NCBI GenBank assembly: GCA_964035545.1
Contig: OZ037773.1
Span: 2,172,751-2,236,750 of the forward strand
Reading direction: 5' to 3'
DNA length: 64,000 nt
From: Bugula neritina
Lineage: Eukaryota > Bryozoa > Gymnolaemata > Cheilostomatida > Bugulidae
In this document: one piece after another, positions 11,690 to 24,665 of the stretch
How positions within the stretch are numbered: position 1 is the first letter of the stretch
Layout: each line of letters starts with the position of its first letter
Notes under the pieces: model-generated
Databases searched by the model: none
What the model saw: only the letters and a program-made list of their open reading frames with translations
What the model was told of the DNA's origin: nothing
Made by a program: the position numbers and the translations under genes

Positions 11690-12000
11690 CAGAGAAATTA
11701 GTGCGCACAAAAGTTTTTAATTGGTAAAATGAAAAAAATTACATTAAATTTTTTTTCAACTTTAATAATTATAATCCTGAAAATTTCCTGTTTTTTCTGT
11801 TAAGTTATATAACAATAAAAGATGCAATATTATCAGGGGAGATTACTACAAGGTAAATTACAGAAAACGCACAAGCTAGATATAAATGGACGAAATTCTT
11901 ACAATTTAAATGCTAGCTGTTATATGAGAAAAGCTTTTTGTGCAATTTGTATGCATATTTGATAATAACAGGAATAGAAAAATAACTGCAAGTGTCCATT
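11690..12000 (+). repeat. Duplicated block downstream of H2B pseudogene 1
   Basis: Matches 30470-30750 over about 300 bases with moderate divergence. Shared stretches include AGTTTTTAATTGGTAAAAT-like sequence, GATGCAATATT followed by AGGGGAG, then CACTAGATATAAATGGAC-like and TTTAAATGCTAGCTGTT. It is a segmental copy of an H2B 3' flank. Confidence 0.8.
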
Positions 12001-12059
12001 TTTATTAATGTTATCTAAAAACCGTACAACTATAAAATGTCATAAATATTTACAAATTC

Positions 12060-12325
12060 AATTATATGTTCTTTCTAGTAAAATGGCTTCCAATATGATT
12101 ACCCAACTAACGATTTATACCAACAGTATGCAGAGAGTAGACAACTCTAGATAAAAACTATTTGTAAAGAATGTATAGGATGTGATGTGGGCAAGGAGTG
12201 TGTGGTTGTAGATACTATGATCTGTTAGACTAGATTGTTTAGAGACAGGGGAATGCATGTGTTACAATTAAGCATGTCCTATGTTTGTGTAATAATTGTT
12301 TAGGACTTTTTATTTGCAGTGAATT
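12060..12325 (+). repeat. Dispersed repeat R3, copy 1
   Basis: Matches 24896-25150 over about 260 bases, sharing TTTCTAGTAAAATGG, AGAGAGTAGACAACTCTAGA and GTTGTAGATACTATGATCTG. No coding signal. Confidence 0.85.
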
Positions 12326-13068
12326 GTTTTTTACATTTGCTATATGCATATAACAGCTTGTATAGCAGATGCAGTATATAAATAATTATGTGCCAGTTTA
12401 TTAGGTTTTATAAATTTTTGTATTTGATAAGATTTTTTGAACTGAAAAACTCACAAGGTAGACATTTTAGTTATTTCAAATTGTTTTATAGTAACTCATA
12501 TAATCATACTCTGTAATTATTCATTCCTTTATAAACTATAGTATGTCTACTAAATAATGACCAATACTAATTAAGTGAATGAATGATTAGAAGAATAAAG
12601 CAGCAAAATGATTTTAAGTTTCCTTTAGAAGAAATTTCAAACAACTAGAGCAGATTATATGAAGTTCAATAAAGTAAGCAATAAGGCATGTATATTTGTA
12701 TGCTCTGGTCTCTGAGCACTTAAGAGACAAAGAGGTTTCCAATAAAAAAGAATCCAGAGAATAGGTTATGAGCATCTGTTGACTGAGTAATCCATCTACA
12801 CATCAGATAGTATATGCTGTAGTGTTGAATGGTTCATGTAGAAGATCTAGATAATAAACAGAAACATAGAGTAAGGTGGACAAATTGAGTATATGAAATG
12901 AGAAGACAAGCAAGAATGAACAGAACAAGTGACTAATATGAAAGGTAGGGGAATCTAAATATATATTATGAATAAATTAACAGCTCCTCTGAAGATTTTG
13001 AGAAAATATATTTATAATTATTGAGCTCTAACCTCATTCACTGTCTTGAACACAGCAACAAAAAAACT
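12326..13068. other. AT-rich, no gene seen; 3' region of next minus-strand gene
   Basis: The 3' UTR of the gene ending at 13069 should lie in the upper part. I see no other supported feature. Confidence 0.4.
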
Positions 13069-16016
13069 TCAAGATTCTATTTCTTCGATTCTGCTGTGTA
13101 GCTGGTTCTTGAACTGCTCTAAGCCCTACAAAATATCATAGTGTTTTTCTTGACATACTGATTGATGTATTATAGCAATATTTATATTCATTTTATTAGT
13201 TATATTATATTGGCTGTTTCACAATCCTATCTAGTAAACAACAGTTATTTTCTTTAAAGTTTTGACAGCTAGATTCTCACTAATCTTTTTATAATTCATT
13301 ATAACCTGTTTATTAGAAAATAGCTTCTTAATGTCTTAGAAGATTTTTCTATTTGTTAATGACATTCTAAAACAATAGACGTGTGGCTTCTAAAAATTGT
13401 TTTGGTTTCATCTGTGGTTTTCTCTTCAACATACATAATAATAGCCACTAATAACAACCCTTTGGCTGACTTAAGAATACTTACCATTCTGAACTTCACT
13501 AGAGGTTTTGGCAAAAGCTGGGAGTCGTGTCTCCTTCACTGATTGGCTGAAAATATTGAGATGAGCGTTGATCGAGTCTCCACCAGCTTCTAAATATATC
13601 AAATGTGCTGCAGCTTAACACTGTTGGTTTAAGACTCATATAATATTTGTTACTACTTGGCTGATTGTAATGGGAAATATTTATTTTTCCATTATAGATT
13701 TGCAATATTAGTTAGTATTGCCAATTTTGTGGATAAAAATAGTTGATATGGCTTAATAAAAATGTACACATCCTAATCTAAATTTTTGATTGATTTATTG
13801 TAAACTACTTATATATCATATCTAAACAATTGAAAGCTTTTTCAATCACATTTATCTCAAATGATAACTAGCTAGCTTGAGTGATTTAAATGTTGCTTCT
13901 TTGTAGATATTTCCTAGCTTTAATATTTACCAGACAAGTTGGAAGGTGTTGGGGGTTTTCTGTCATCGATTTCTTGAGTTGGTTTAAGATCCTGTTTCAC
14001 AGGTTTATTTTCTCCATTAACCTCTTTTTCCTTGTTTTCACCAGACTGTGGTACACACTGGTTTCGTATTCCATCTATTGAATTAATGTTTTTTCCATTT
14101 ATACTTTTTATATAAAAAAGCATAATTACACAAGATTTGGTTAAATATATTGATTAATGTGACTGGTAATAAGTTAGTAGTGTGCTTAGAACTTGTTCTT
14201 TCACGGAGGCTATGTTTTCATTTGGCTGCTGAATTATTCAAGCAATAAAGTACAGATTATTGAAGAATTAACAATTTGATATTTGAGTAAGTGACACAGT
14301 GTATTGAAAAGTAAAAAGTTTTGCAAGATATTTACTGTAACAGCTGAATTTTGTTGCCTTTTCTACAAATATATTAACAAACAGTTTGTGTTTAAAAATG
14401 TAGTTAGATATAAAACATTACTTCAACAGGTTTGGTTTTATTGTAAAAATAAATATTGAAATATTATCCTACCAGGTAAAATTTGAGGTTTAATGGAAGC
14501 TCTTTGATTGGCCTCTTGTGCTTTTAGGGGTACTTCACTGATTTGTTCAACAGCCTTTTTGATAATATCATCAGCTTCTGTCTTCTTGACTCCCAACTCC
14601 TTAATATCCCATTTGAGAGAGGCTATATCCTTCTTCAACTCATCTATTGAAGTAACAGCAAGTTAATTAGAAAATTTTTTGTTGCAATAAAAGCAAAAGC
14701 GTTAATCTTACTGTACAAAATGTATATACTGTTCTAACAAAAGAAATGGATGTTGTACCTTCACAATCCGTGATTTCTCTATTCATATATTCTTTGGAGA
14801 AAAGTGGCAATAATTTCCATTCCATTCCATCCACAGAAGTGAATGTCTTTTGCATTTGCACTTGTCTGGGTGCAGTATTTTTAGGTGCTGATGTGCTCAT
14901 TCTATTTCGAGGAGATTGTCTTCTCTCCTTGTCCAAACCTTTTATTTGGCTTCCAGATAGTTTGGTGGTAGGTTTGAGAGATTTGTACAGTTCATTATCA
15001 GTGTTTGCTGTAACATTGCAATGCAAATGCTTTTATTTGGAGACAAGTTTGTGTTAAAGATAGTATAAACGGCATCATAGATTTACAGTTTAGACTATCT
15101 AATAAACTAAAAATAAACTGAAACAGAATGAGTGAGTAATTATTTGAACTTACGCAAAATAATTTCTGGCCGAAGGTAAAGTTTATGAGTTTTTGGCCGC
15201 GTTCCACTTCCTTCGAACTTTTTCAGGAAATCCTCCAACTGTATTGGCTCTGTAGCTGGAGAATTGGGGAGAGAAGCTGCTCTTCTTGGTTGACTTCTGT
15301 TAGTTTCTTGTATCAGCTGATCTCTGGCCAATAGGAGAGGAGATGCTGTTTCATTGGAAGTAGACTCTCCGTGCCAGCAGGCGCCGGCACACCCGCAGTC
15401 ATTCCATGAGTGTAAAGAGGCATAAGTTGAAAGAACCTCTGCCTTTTTTAAGCCTTTCTCCTGTTTGTCTTTGCTGCTACCAAACATTCAATAAGCACAC
15501 ATTATAGTATTTAAGAGCAATTGATGTTTCATTAGCCTGTACCACAATATTATAACACTCAATATGTAGATCAATGTCTTAAACATTCAATCTAATACTT
15601 GAACTACCAACTTCTCAACATCAATTAATTCACAGGAAATATGTCAGTATGAAACTTCTTACCTCTTAATCCTGCCTTGATAACTCACAGTTCTATTTTT
15701 TAATCGAAACAACTCTTTGAAAATGACTCTAAGTATAACACAATCATAAAACATCACCTCCCACGTGCTGTAACAAATAATTATCATACTTTGAGTAAAC
15801 CTTTTCCTAATTTAAAGGCAGCAAAACCTCAACAAGTCAACGTAAAAAGACAATATCCATAAAAGTATCAAAAGATGAAGATGACAAAGAATTACAATAA
15901 ATATTAATATCAATATAGTATATTTATTGAAGAAATATTACTTACCGATATAACTTGGCTGCCATGACAGTGGATGCCAGCAGGAGAATTAGAGAAATTA
16001 GTATAAGCGAGAACAT
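13069..16016 (-). CDS. Unrecognised N-anchored coiled-coil protein, 405 residues
   Basis: Eight minus-strand exons: 15946-16016, 15663-15767, 15154-15476, 14759-15007, 14473-14643, 13931-14074, 13485-13589 and 13069-13118. All junction phases close and the total is 1218 bases. The first exon starts at an ATG encoding MFSLILISLILLLASTVMA, a signal peptide or signal anchor. Residues 25-58 are basic and aromatic (WEVMFYDCVILRVIFKEL). Residues 79-96 are Cys-rich (WNDCGCAGACWHG). A Ser/Pro-rich linker follows. Residues 251-290 form a coiled coil (ELKKDIASLKWDIKEL), and the short last exon (QFKNQLHSRIEEIES) is also heptad-like. Exon 3 has a tandem acceptor (TAGCAG). The last acceptor has two close options; I chose the one that keeps the coiled-coil frame. 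I do not recognise the family. Most downstream introns are phase 1, which suggests exon-shuffled or disordered regions. Location and function are inferred only as membrane-linked. Confidence 0.72.
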
Positions 16017-16474
16017 ATTAAAATTTATACAGTAAACAGTTGCATGAAAGATATACATTTTGTAGCAGCAATGATTAAACTGTCAATCTGTAAACTCAGT
16101 AAGCGCGCAATTAAGGCATCATTGAGTCACTCGTTGTGTCATTCTTTATTATTGAACATTTTTTGAATATTTTGTTATACTTATTTAATAACATATTTAG
16201 ATAATTATTATAATAATTGTTTGCTTTGTTCTTATTTATTTGTATATTATAGTGGTCATTAATTGTGATAATTTGTAGGGATTTATAATTATGTGGACCG
16301 TTTAATGGTTTATTAAGTTGAATGCATTATAATAATATAAAACACAGTATTTATATAGATAGAATAAGTGGGAGGAGTTTATAACATAAACAATAATTAT
16401 CATATTATTTAGTACATCTCTCTTTCATTAATAAAATAAGATAATAATTTGTGACATCAGTCCAATGATTAAAT
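16017..16474. other. Intergenic, probable 5' region of the 13-16 kb gene
   Basis: Very AT-rich. No clear core promoter motif and no other feature. Confidence 0.3.
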
Positions 16475-16806
16475 CAGGGGTGTTCAACTTTTTCAGGGTG
16501 AGGGCCACCAAAAGAGAATATTTTATGGTGAGGGTCACATTGAAAACTTTAGCTTGAGCTGGGGGTCACAGCATCAGTATTTTTTAATTTGCATTATTTT
16601 AAATTCTTAGAAATCATACACGATAAATTCTCAATAGTTACTGCAGGTTTTGTAGTTTTGTAGCATATGTATAAATATAAGACATTTAAAATGTAGTATT
16701 TCACTTTAACTCATGTATACCTGTGAAAAATAATTTTAGCTTTGTGTCACATGCGTGTAAGCTGGTAGTCACATCTGGCCCTGGGGTTGCCCGTTGGGTA
16801 GTCCTG
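16475..16806. mobile_element. hAT-like non-autonomous DNA transposon, copy 1
   Basis: The left end CAGGGGTGTTCAACTTTTTC and the reversed right end CAGGACTACCCAACGGGCAA are inverted-repeat-like, with GAGGGCCAC and CATCTGGCCCT just inside. This is the end structure of hAT (Charlie-like) MITEs. There is no transposase frame. The flanking 8-mers do not match convincingly, so the insertion is old or the boundary is off by a base. A second, truncated copy ends at 24806. Confidence 0.75.
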
Positions 16807-17804
16807 TGATGCATGGTGGATGGATGTGCTTATAATTATGTTTCTGGGCTGATTCTGAGTTATCATACCTTACTAATTCTGGGAAAACCACCACTACATA
16901 TCCTGGTCCCCCCTCTTACATGGTAAACTGGAAAGCAAATAGCGGCAGCCGTTAACTTTCAAAAAGAAGCCCAATCAGTTGAAATATAAACATTTGTACA
17001 AGCTGTGATTAAGGATGAAATGCTGATTAGCGTGTAAACATGTAAACTTGACTGGGTCAAGTCTGGCTTCACATCTATCCATGTACCACTAAGAAGATAA
17101 TCATATTTGTTTTATAAATAATTAAATTGAGGTTGACACACAGAGCTTACATTTATTAATTTACAAAAGATAAGACTTGAAAACAATATAGCCTACTATG
17201 CTATAGTAAGGTTTTATTAGAAAGTTTTATAACTCAAATCTTATTCCAATAACCACTGATAACGCCACCTGTGTAAAAAAACTCAAAGATGAACAAGTAA
17301 AGGGAAATATTTTCATAAACATAACATCACTGTAAATTTTATAAATTAATAGGAATATGAGTGAACATTAAAAATTGCACAATATAAAACGAGAAATAGA
17401 GCTAAATATTTTCTCAGAACTAAAATTACAATTAGGTAATGCATGTACTCTTATATTATGTTTATTGTTATAATTATTTTTAATATTATGATATGGTAAC
17501 TATTATGATGGCATTCAATAATGTAATCATATATAACATATACTTTTGAGACACAGTATTTTGGGATCAACATGCAAACAACGAGGTTCAAGCAATGAGT
17601 TCTAAACTAAGATAAGTCAAGTGAATGAAATCAACGCTACAAAATGTCTAGCTGCATATTATATGCTTAGTCAAGATCTATTTGATTATGCGCAGGTTGA
17701 TATAGAGAAGTGACAACGCCATGACTTGCAGCTCAGAAAGTTTTCCATCATTTATCTGAAAGTTATTTCTCTCCCTCTCTCATAATATAACATACGGGTA
17801 AGTG
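16807..17804. other. AT-rich, no gene seen
   Basis: Spacer between the hAT-like element and the 3' end of the sulfotransferase gene. No supported coding or repeat feature. Confidence 0.4.
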
Positions 17805-20800
17805 TTAGCTTCTACTTTTAACACTAGACTCTAAATATTCTAATTCCTCGGCTATTTTCTCTTTATAAAAATTTCTGACTTTTTCTTTGGAGCTCTCAAT
17901 AACAGCCACTCTAGGTCTTCTCATTACTTCTTTCTCTTTACTCTTGGTAAGGAAACATTGGAATCTTCTTTGTCTGTCAAAGCAAATAATCAACATGGTG
18001 TAATATTAAATTCAACAAAGTAATGGCAGGAAAAATGGTACTACATGTATCACATGACATCACCTCACAATATAGCATATGACAGTAGAATATGTCACAA
18101 CATAGCGTACACATAATAGGGGCAGTCATCGTCTAGTGGTTAGGGTGTTTGCCTAGTAAGCCCGAAGTCATGTGTTCAAACCCGACAAGATGCCATTGGA
18201 GTTATGAAGAGCATCCAGTCATAATTGCTCCTGTGCCACATCTGAATAAGTCCTTAATCCGATTTAACAAAAAAAGCGTTTTATCAGGGGTTTTTCTACA
18301 GGGGTGGTGACTATAAACTCGCGTGAGTTTTATAGCATGTGCATAATATCATATCATATCACAATATTATATCATATGTGGCATAATGCAAAATATTTCA
18401 GAAAACTCAACACCCATGAACGACCATTTGTCCTGGCATACACAGGTGCAGCCTGTTACATGACATCAAGCTCATTGCATTTGGCTTCTGATATTTGCAT
18501 AAAAATTAGGTAGCTTTTGCTACAAGTTTCTTGTGTTTAACCAGAAAGGCATGATATAATGGTTAGCAATATTCTCCACTACCTCGTTGGGGTTGATGTG
18601 ACATCAAAACCAAAATAATTTGCTATATCTTGAAATAATGTCACGTCTTCTACTAAATCAGAATATTGAACAACTTTAAGAGATCCGGTGAAGTTTTTGA
18701 GCCAGTATTCATGATGGCTTCTCCAGTTTTTAAAGAACCTTGTCAGGTGATTTCGAAGATCTAAAAAATTGAAACCATATATTATTTATATAGTGGGAAA
18801 ATGCATGCAATAAAATCTTATCATAAAATCAATGATTGATTTATAAAACTAAGAAAAACTTTGATGCAATATTGTCTTTATTTTGCTTTAACTTCCAGAT
18901 TTTTTTTTCTACGGCATAATAATCTGGAACACACATATTATTGAAAACTTTGCACAGACAGCAAGATGTAACTGGTTTGTGTGAATTTCATGTGGTCAAC
19001 ATGGTGAAGGGATAGGAAGAGTTCTTGATGTTGTAAACTGAGGGTGTCTACGCTATGCTTTCATTTCAACCAATTACATGTAAGTGTTATTGGGAGGTTT
19101 TAGTGGAATTTCAAGATGTAATAATTTATGAGATGGTCAGCTTTAAAGTCATAGGAAAGTACCAGTTTTAACTCAGACTTTGGTTTTATATTGTTTGGTC
19201 CCCGTGAGGTTACGCACTTGAAATTTTGCTACATGCTGCAGATTATAGGTTATAAGTAAGAACTTTACCCCGACAAAAACTTAGCAACATTGTATATAAT
19301 TTAGCCAAGTTTTGTGCAACGCATATGATATTTTGTAATTGTCTATAATCAAACCTTTTTCTGAGGCACCATAATAGCTATAATATGAAGTTGTATGACT
19401 ACGTTTGTAAATCAGCTCAAATTAATATTATCATAAATGCTGTGAGGATTCCTATATGGAGATAAAGTGGTGTTGAAAAAATGTTGTCAGTTTGACTCGT
19501 AATGATATTCCTATATAACTAAGTGACAGATACAGCACACAACTCTCTACTATATGAATGATCAGCTACTAATATTTCGATTACTCAATGTATACACACC
19601 TCTAGAGGGTCTATCTGATGAGTTGGACTCCAAAAAGCTTGACTCTTTGAAAATGGATTCCACATTTAGATATTTTTTAGAATATGCATTTTTTGAACTG
19701 ACGGCTTGCCTAAAACAAAAGTTGTGTTACATAGGCTGATGTAAAACATCTAGGTGCAGCAGTGGAAAAATTAAATAGTCCAAATTTTGATACTTTTATA
19801 AGGCATATTTATTTTACGTGTATGGTTGAAATTTCTGAAAGAACATAACTTCTTTGGCTACATTTTTAATCAAGAGCACATGCTTTTCTCAATTTCTTCA
19901 CTACTGCAAAAAAATCCTTGAAGTAGCACAACGTTGGGGTCAATGAGTGCAGTGGTTGGGAGTCTGGATTTTGGAGTTGAGGTTTGGATCACTCAGTGAC
20001 CCCAAGCTTTGTGCTGCAAATCTAGAAAATTGTAATATATTGAACGCAGAATAAAAGGTAGTAACTATTAGACATAATACATTATAGCTGGATTGTATAG
20101 GAAGAAATTCCACTCAGCATAATATTATTTTTAGGCAGATTAAATGTTCTGAAGAAGTTAATACTTTGAGATAGTTACCTGACAAACTCTGAGAAACCGG
20201 CATCATAGGGATTCCTAAGAAGTAAGACAACTCTGACAGGGTGTGTGTTCAAGTACGTATCTACTGGCCCAAAGTGTCGCATGAAAGGCCAGTGTGTTTT
20301 GTAATATAGAGCTCTGCGGGGAAGCTCGTCCAGGCTCTTGCTGTGAAGGTAATTGTAAACAGAGTCGGTGGTATGGCCTGGAAGAATAAACTGTCTGCAT
20401 GAAGCTAGTTTTCTACAATTTTCAACTCTTATCAAGAGATTTTTCTTGCAGACATAGCATCTCCTACTTCGGTAGCAATACTATATAAAGATTTGTCTAG
20501 CTTAGAATAGATCAATGCTTGGTGCATTGATATTGTTTAAGTATAGAACTCATTAGTTTGGAATACTATAGGAATTAGTTGTATAGCAAATAGAATTATA
20601 GAGCATAGATTAGCAACTTCAATAAAAATCTCTAAACAATATTTAGGACGCAGATTGCATCTTTAAACTAGTATGAAACCTACTTGCATATTATATAGCT
20701 AATATCATAAAATTAACTTATTACCAGCAACTTTAAGTAAACAATTTTTCTTTATAATCTCATGAGGAAGTCATGTTAAATATAATGTTTTGTATTTCCA

Positions 20801-23800
20801 TCAGCTATTGATACCTTTTATTTCAAGTATATGCAAACATTTTAAAACAAAAGTAACACTCAGTTTGGTACATTGTAACATATTTTTAGTTTTCAACGCC
20901 AAAAGCTTCTTTCTACTTTTCTCAGAATAGAACTGGGAAAAGCATTGAGAAAGTAGCATTTATCACAGGAGATGGTGACTACCCTGTAATACACTTGGTT
21001 TCTATCATCCGTTTGGAAACAGTTACATTGAATGAAACCACAACCGTAAGTTCATGCAAACGTCAACTACAACGTCATCTAAGATTATCCATTCTCATAA
21101 TTATGACCAGTCATGAAAACGCAGTGATAGTACATGCCAATAATTTCTATTAGTGTGCTGTTATACCTCCAATAAATGTGAGCCCTATAATAACGGCTAT
21201 TAATTCAAGATTATTAAACTACTTAACCAATTATACAAACAACTTCCTTTATAATCAAGTAATTTAATTCAATTCTCAAGTTTCTTTATTATCACTTTAT
21301 AAATGAGATCTCTTCTCAGCATCCAGGGTAGCACAGAAACAAACATTACTGCAGGTCTTTTGACTGACCATTGTCCAACATGGCCAGGCCTCTCTACCTG
21401 CTTTCCAGCTCCTCTACCAGGTCAACCAGTGCCTCTACCAGGTCAACCAGTGCCTCTACTTACATGGTTAGTGCTTTCAATCTAGGTCAAGACTGAAATT
21501 TTCAACAAACTTTTAATCTATCATAATTTGGGAGCAGCCATGGTCTAGGGGTTAGAGCGTTTGCCTAGTAAGCACGAAGTCATGGGTTCGAACCCTGACA
21601 AAGGCCATTGGTGATGTTACGAAGAGCATCCAGTCATAATTGCTCTTGTGCCTTTTGTGCCTTTCTATCAGGGGTTTTTTTTACAGGGATATCGACTATA
21701 AACTTGTGTGAGTTTTAATCTACCATAATTTGAGAAAAAAAATTTACCACAAATAATATGAAGATGCTTTGTCACATGTTGAATTATTATTATTGATATA
21801 TATGGTTCAACAAACTGCATCTTTCTGCTATTATTACCTGCATGCAGTATACTTTTAGTTGTCTTATGAAATGTCATATCAAATGGAAGAAATGTTGACT
21901 TTGAGTATATAGTAAGAACTATAATTGTGTAAACTCTTTGTAGACATTAGTGTCATATATCAGGCTACAGCAAACAGAAAATTTACATTTGATACCCATA
22001 TATATCAAACTTTAACTAATATGTAAGATTTACATAAGTTGTTATAAATATTATTAACATTGATAAGGGTCAACCTGAAACCACAATAAATAAATAAATT
22101 ATGTGCTAGGAGGTCTAGAACCGTTTATTATTGTTTATATATTAATCACTCTTTTTACCAATCAATCATAAAACATGTAATATGAAATAATGCAAATAGA
22201 GTACAGAATAAAATGTGCATGAAGCATCTTTTACTAAGCCAACACTTGCTATAATCAGCATCATGGAAAAATATTGGTTCAAAACATTTAAAGTGACGAG
22301 TAACAAACAACTGAATTTAAAAGTTTACAGTGTGACTTTTTAGAAAATTGATGTGCAGCAAACAGATTTAAGGAAAGCTGTAACCTTTTATGTATCATCT
22401 TAAAGTTTAAAAGTTTTAAAAAATATACAATGGAATTTTTCAGCTATAATTTTAGGATTGTAGAATAACTTTCAGCCTGCCAAGAGGAGGATTTTAATTT
22501 TGCAGACAAAAATCTTTTAATAAACGGAACTAGAATTGTGTAAGACTATAAGATAAAAAGACATATACAAATTGTAAACTTAGCCAAGTGGGTATCAAAG
22601 GGAAATTTGTCTCGCATCACAAAAACAATAAATATTAGTTTATATTACTTAGCAGATTTATAATATTTAATTCGTATTAATTAAGAATCATCTTTATATG
22701 TGAATGTTAATAGCTACTTCATTTAATATCATTATGTTATAAGAACAGTGCTTCTTGGGTATTTTCTATTCGAAAAATCTGAAAGCTTTCGACATCTACT
22801 AATTAATATTAATATATTAACATCAATATATTATCTATTTACTCTATACTATATTATACTCTATATACTGTATATGCTCTATAATATTGTGTGGTCTGTT
22901 GGAAGGAAATATGTTGTTATTCGTGGCACAAAGTGTTACAAAATACTCCAAGGTGTCATAAGATTCTCCAAAGTGTCACCAGATACTCCAAGATGTCACA
23001 ATAGACAGAAATATGTCACAGGTATCACAACATATAACAAGGTGTCACTTACTGTCACAATATGTATCAAAGTATCACTAAGCATTGTAAAGTCACAAAA
23101 AACATCAGACCGACTAAGAATTGTATACAAACTTGCAATGAAATTAAAATCATACAGCCACCTGTTAGCATTGCCATTGCAGAGCAACACCAGTCACTTC
23201 CAGATCCTGGTGAGGCAGTAATTAGTTGAATTCTGTAATCTGATTGGTTGACATCACTAACTTTTTCTAGCAAACTGTCACAATGTTCAAAATTTTCTGT
23301 GTAATTCAAGTCTCTGCTCTCAGAATTTTGCAACCAGTTGTGGTGAAGTTTCTCCCTAAATTTATAAATGAAAGTCTTTTAGTTGGGAAAAGAGTTGTAA
23401 TTCACTAGAATGAGATTATGGAAAACTTGTGATTTCTTAATATACACTGCAGAAAATCTTTTGAGAAAATTGATTTTGCTGGTAAAAAGTAAAAATACGT
23501 TTGGCTTTCATTTACTAATATTGATACCACAGAAAGTCTTGTAATTAATGAAGCATGATATCTGTTTACTTTAAATTATAACAAAGTTATATAATTGTTA
23601 TAAATGTGTGCATACTATGTGTATTTATACTATAGTAGTTGTTCTAATATATAGGCACATACATTATTTCCAAAATTCAAACTGTGATATATGTAGCCCA
23701 CTTTACACACTATAATTTATACATGTGCTACAGTAGCTGTAAATTATTTTCAGATAACTAGAAAAACAAAAGCTCAATTAGTTTTGGCTTTTAGCAAAAA

Positions 23801-24045
23801 AATTTTTAATAATTTTAAGTTGACATTCTATTTTAAGTTTATTATGTAATAATGTTGTAATACTTTCATTATATATGGCATCTACTTGATTGCCAATTAT
23901 ACCACCTTGGCGTTTTAATTTAAATAACATAGCAATATACTCACGGTAAAGGTGCATTCATCAAATGAAATCCACAAATAAAACTCCAAATTAAAACACC
24001 GGAGATGGCAGCTGCTAGAATGCGTTTTCTCTTACATTTGCCCAT
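17805..24045 (-). CDS. Type II membrane sulfotransferase, WSCD/carbohydrate-sulfotransferase-like
   Basis: Six minus-strand exons: 23945-24045, 23162-23355, 20179-20404, 19600-19709, 18583-18760 and 17805-17973. All phases close and give 325 residues. The N-terminus is a Golgi-type signal anchor: MGKCKRKR, then the hydrophobic ILAAAISGVLIWSFICGF. Residues 83-89 (PGSGSDW) are the 5'-phosphosulfate loop that binds the PAPS donor; GSDW replaces the more usual GNTW. Residues 159-172 (LLLRNPYDAGFSEF) are the 3'-phosphate-binding motif with Arg162 and Ser170. Residues 236-266 (GSLKVVQYSDLVEDV and then IANYFGFD) match the late sulfotransferase block. The last exon (FQCFLTKSKEKEVMRRP) resembles the C-terminal block of WSCD proteins. 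No WSC domain is present. The predicted role is sulfation of a glycan or related acceptor in the Golgi; the acceptor is unknown. The acceptor site of exon 3 is the least certain junction. Confidence 0.86.
18119..18330 (+). mobile_element. tRNA-derived SINE, copy 1
   Basis: The head has RNA polymerase III box A-like (CGTCTAGTGGTTAGGG) and box B-like (GTGTTCAAACCCGAC) sequences. A conserved body follows (GAAGAGCATCCAGTCATAAT, then TGCTCCTGTGCC), and the end is ACTATAAACTCGCGTGAG. Flanks ATAGCGTACACATAATA and ATAGCATGTGCATAATA look like a decayed target-site duplication. It lies in intron 5 of the sulfotransferase gene, opposite to the gene's strand. Confidence 0.85.
19751..19907. mobile_element. 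MITE family B, copy 1
   Basis: Left end TAGGTGCAGCAGTGGAAAAA and right end TCTCAATTTCTTCACTACTG are inverted copies of each other. The interior contains AACATAACTTC and GCTACATTTTTAATC, shared with copies at 39705, 46446 and 53361. Non-coding. It lies in intron 3 of the sulfotransferase gene. Confidence 0.75.
20405..21530. other. Sulfotransferase intron 2, distal part
   Basis: AT-rich intronic sequence. A 19-base CTCTACCAGGTCAACCAGT motif is repeated around 21411-21460. No exon with a closing phase was found. Confidence 0.4.
21531..21712 (+). mobile_element. tRNA-derived SINE, copy 2 (intact TSD)
   Basis: Starts GGAGCAGCCATGGTCTAGGG, with box B GGTTCGAACCC, the body GAAGAGCATCCAGTCATAAT, and the 3' end ACTATAAACTTGTGTGAG. 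It is flanked by 20-base direct repeats TTTTAATCTAYCATAATTTG at 21511-21530 and 21713-21732, differing by one base. That is diagnostic of LINE-mediated insertion and indicates a fairly recent event. Confidence 0.93.
21733..22917. other. Sulfotransferase intron 2, middle part
   Basis: AT-rich intronic sequence without a supported exon or element. Confidence 0.4.
22918..23095 (+). repeat. GTGTCACA-based minisatellite
   Basis: Imperfect units around AAGTGTCACAAGATACTCCA-like sequence, about 12 copies of GTGTCAC or GTATCAC, in intron 2 of the sulfotransferase gene, close to exon 2. The overlapping long plus-strand frame is repeat-derived. Confidence 0.7.
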
Positions 24046-24087
24046 GACTGCTTTCTGTGCAGGAATTCTACATGCTGTCAGATACTT

Positions 24088-24400
24088 TCTATACTCTTTA
24101 CTTTGTGCTGTAGATGCAACTTTACATGTTAGTGACCATCACATGCAAGCTTTAGCTAGTTGATGTTTACTTTTACTCAATTATGTTTGCTATATCCGAA
24201 AAGTCAATGTACAAATGCTGATGGAAAAAGTTGAAGCTATGGCTAGCTATAGGAAAAATCGTGATGGACTGTAATATGAGACAATATGATACTACACTTA
24301 ACTGTGTGCTGTGTGCTGTTTGCAAAAGGCACATGATAGGCTATCCGACAAAACCTTCCATTCGTACGCCACAATTTCGATCATCATATGATAGCTATAA
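24088..24400 (+). repeat. Dispersed repeat R1, copy 2
   Basis: Counterpart of 10236-10520, beginning 43 bases upstream of the sulfotransferase start codon, so it may supply part of the promoter or 5' UTR. Confidence 0.7.
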
Positions 24401-24530
24401 GATAACAAGATTTCAAACAACACAGATAAACATATTATAGTCTGCAGGCAAAACTGGGGGTTAGGTTCCCAATCTCGGATAAAGTTTTTTCTCTCATGAT
24501 TATTTATCTTGAGGGTGTAGGTAAATCTTT

Positions 24531-24531
<1 letters not shown>

Positions 24532-24618
<87 letters not shown>

Positions 24619-24625
24619 GTATATG

Positions 24626-24661
<36 letters not shown>

Positions 24662-24665
24662 TATA
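24532..24665. repeat. (TA)n microsatellite
   Basis: About 130 bases of nearly pure TA with a few GTATAT interruptions at its right end. Tyr/Ile-alternating frames on both strands are artefacts. Confidence 0.97.

Noticed and set aside
18119-18200. Functional tRNA genes at the SINE heads
   Set aside because: Box A and B are present, but stems do not fold as a tRNA and each is followed by the shared SINE body.
21303-21485. Pro-rich 60-codon frame near the repeated CTCTACCAGGTCAACCAGT
   Set aside because: Lies in an intron on the strand opposite to the gene and owes its composition to the short repeat.
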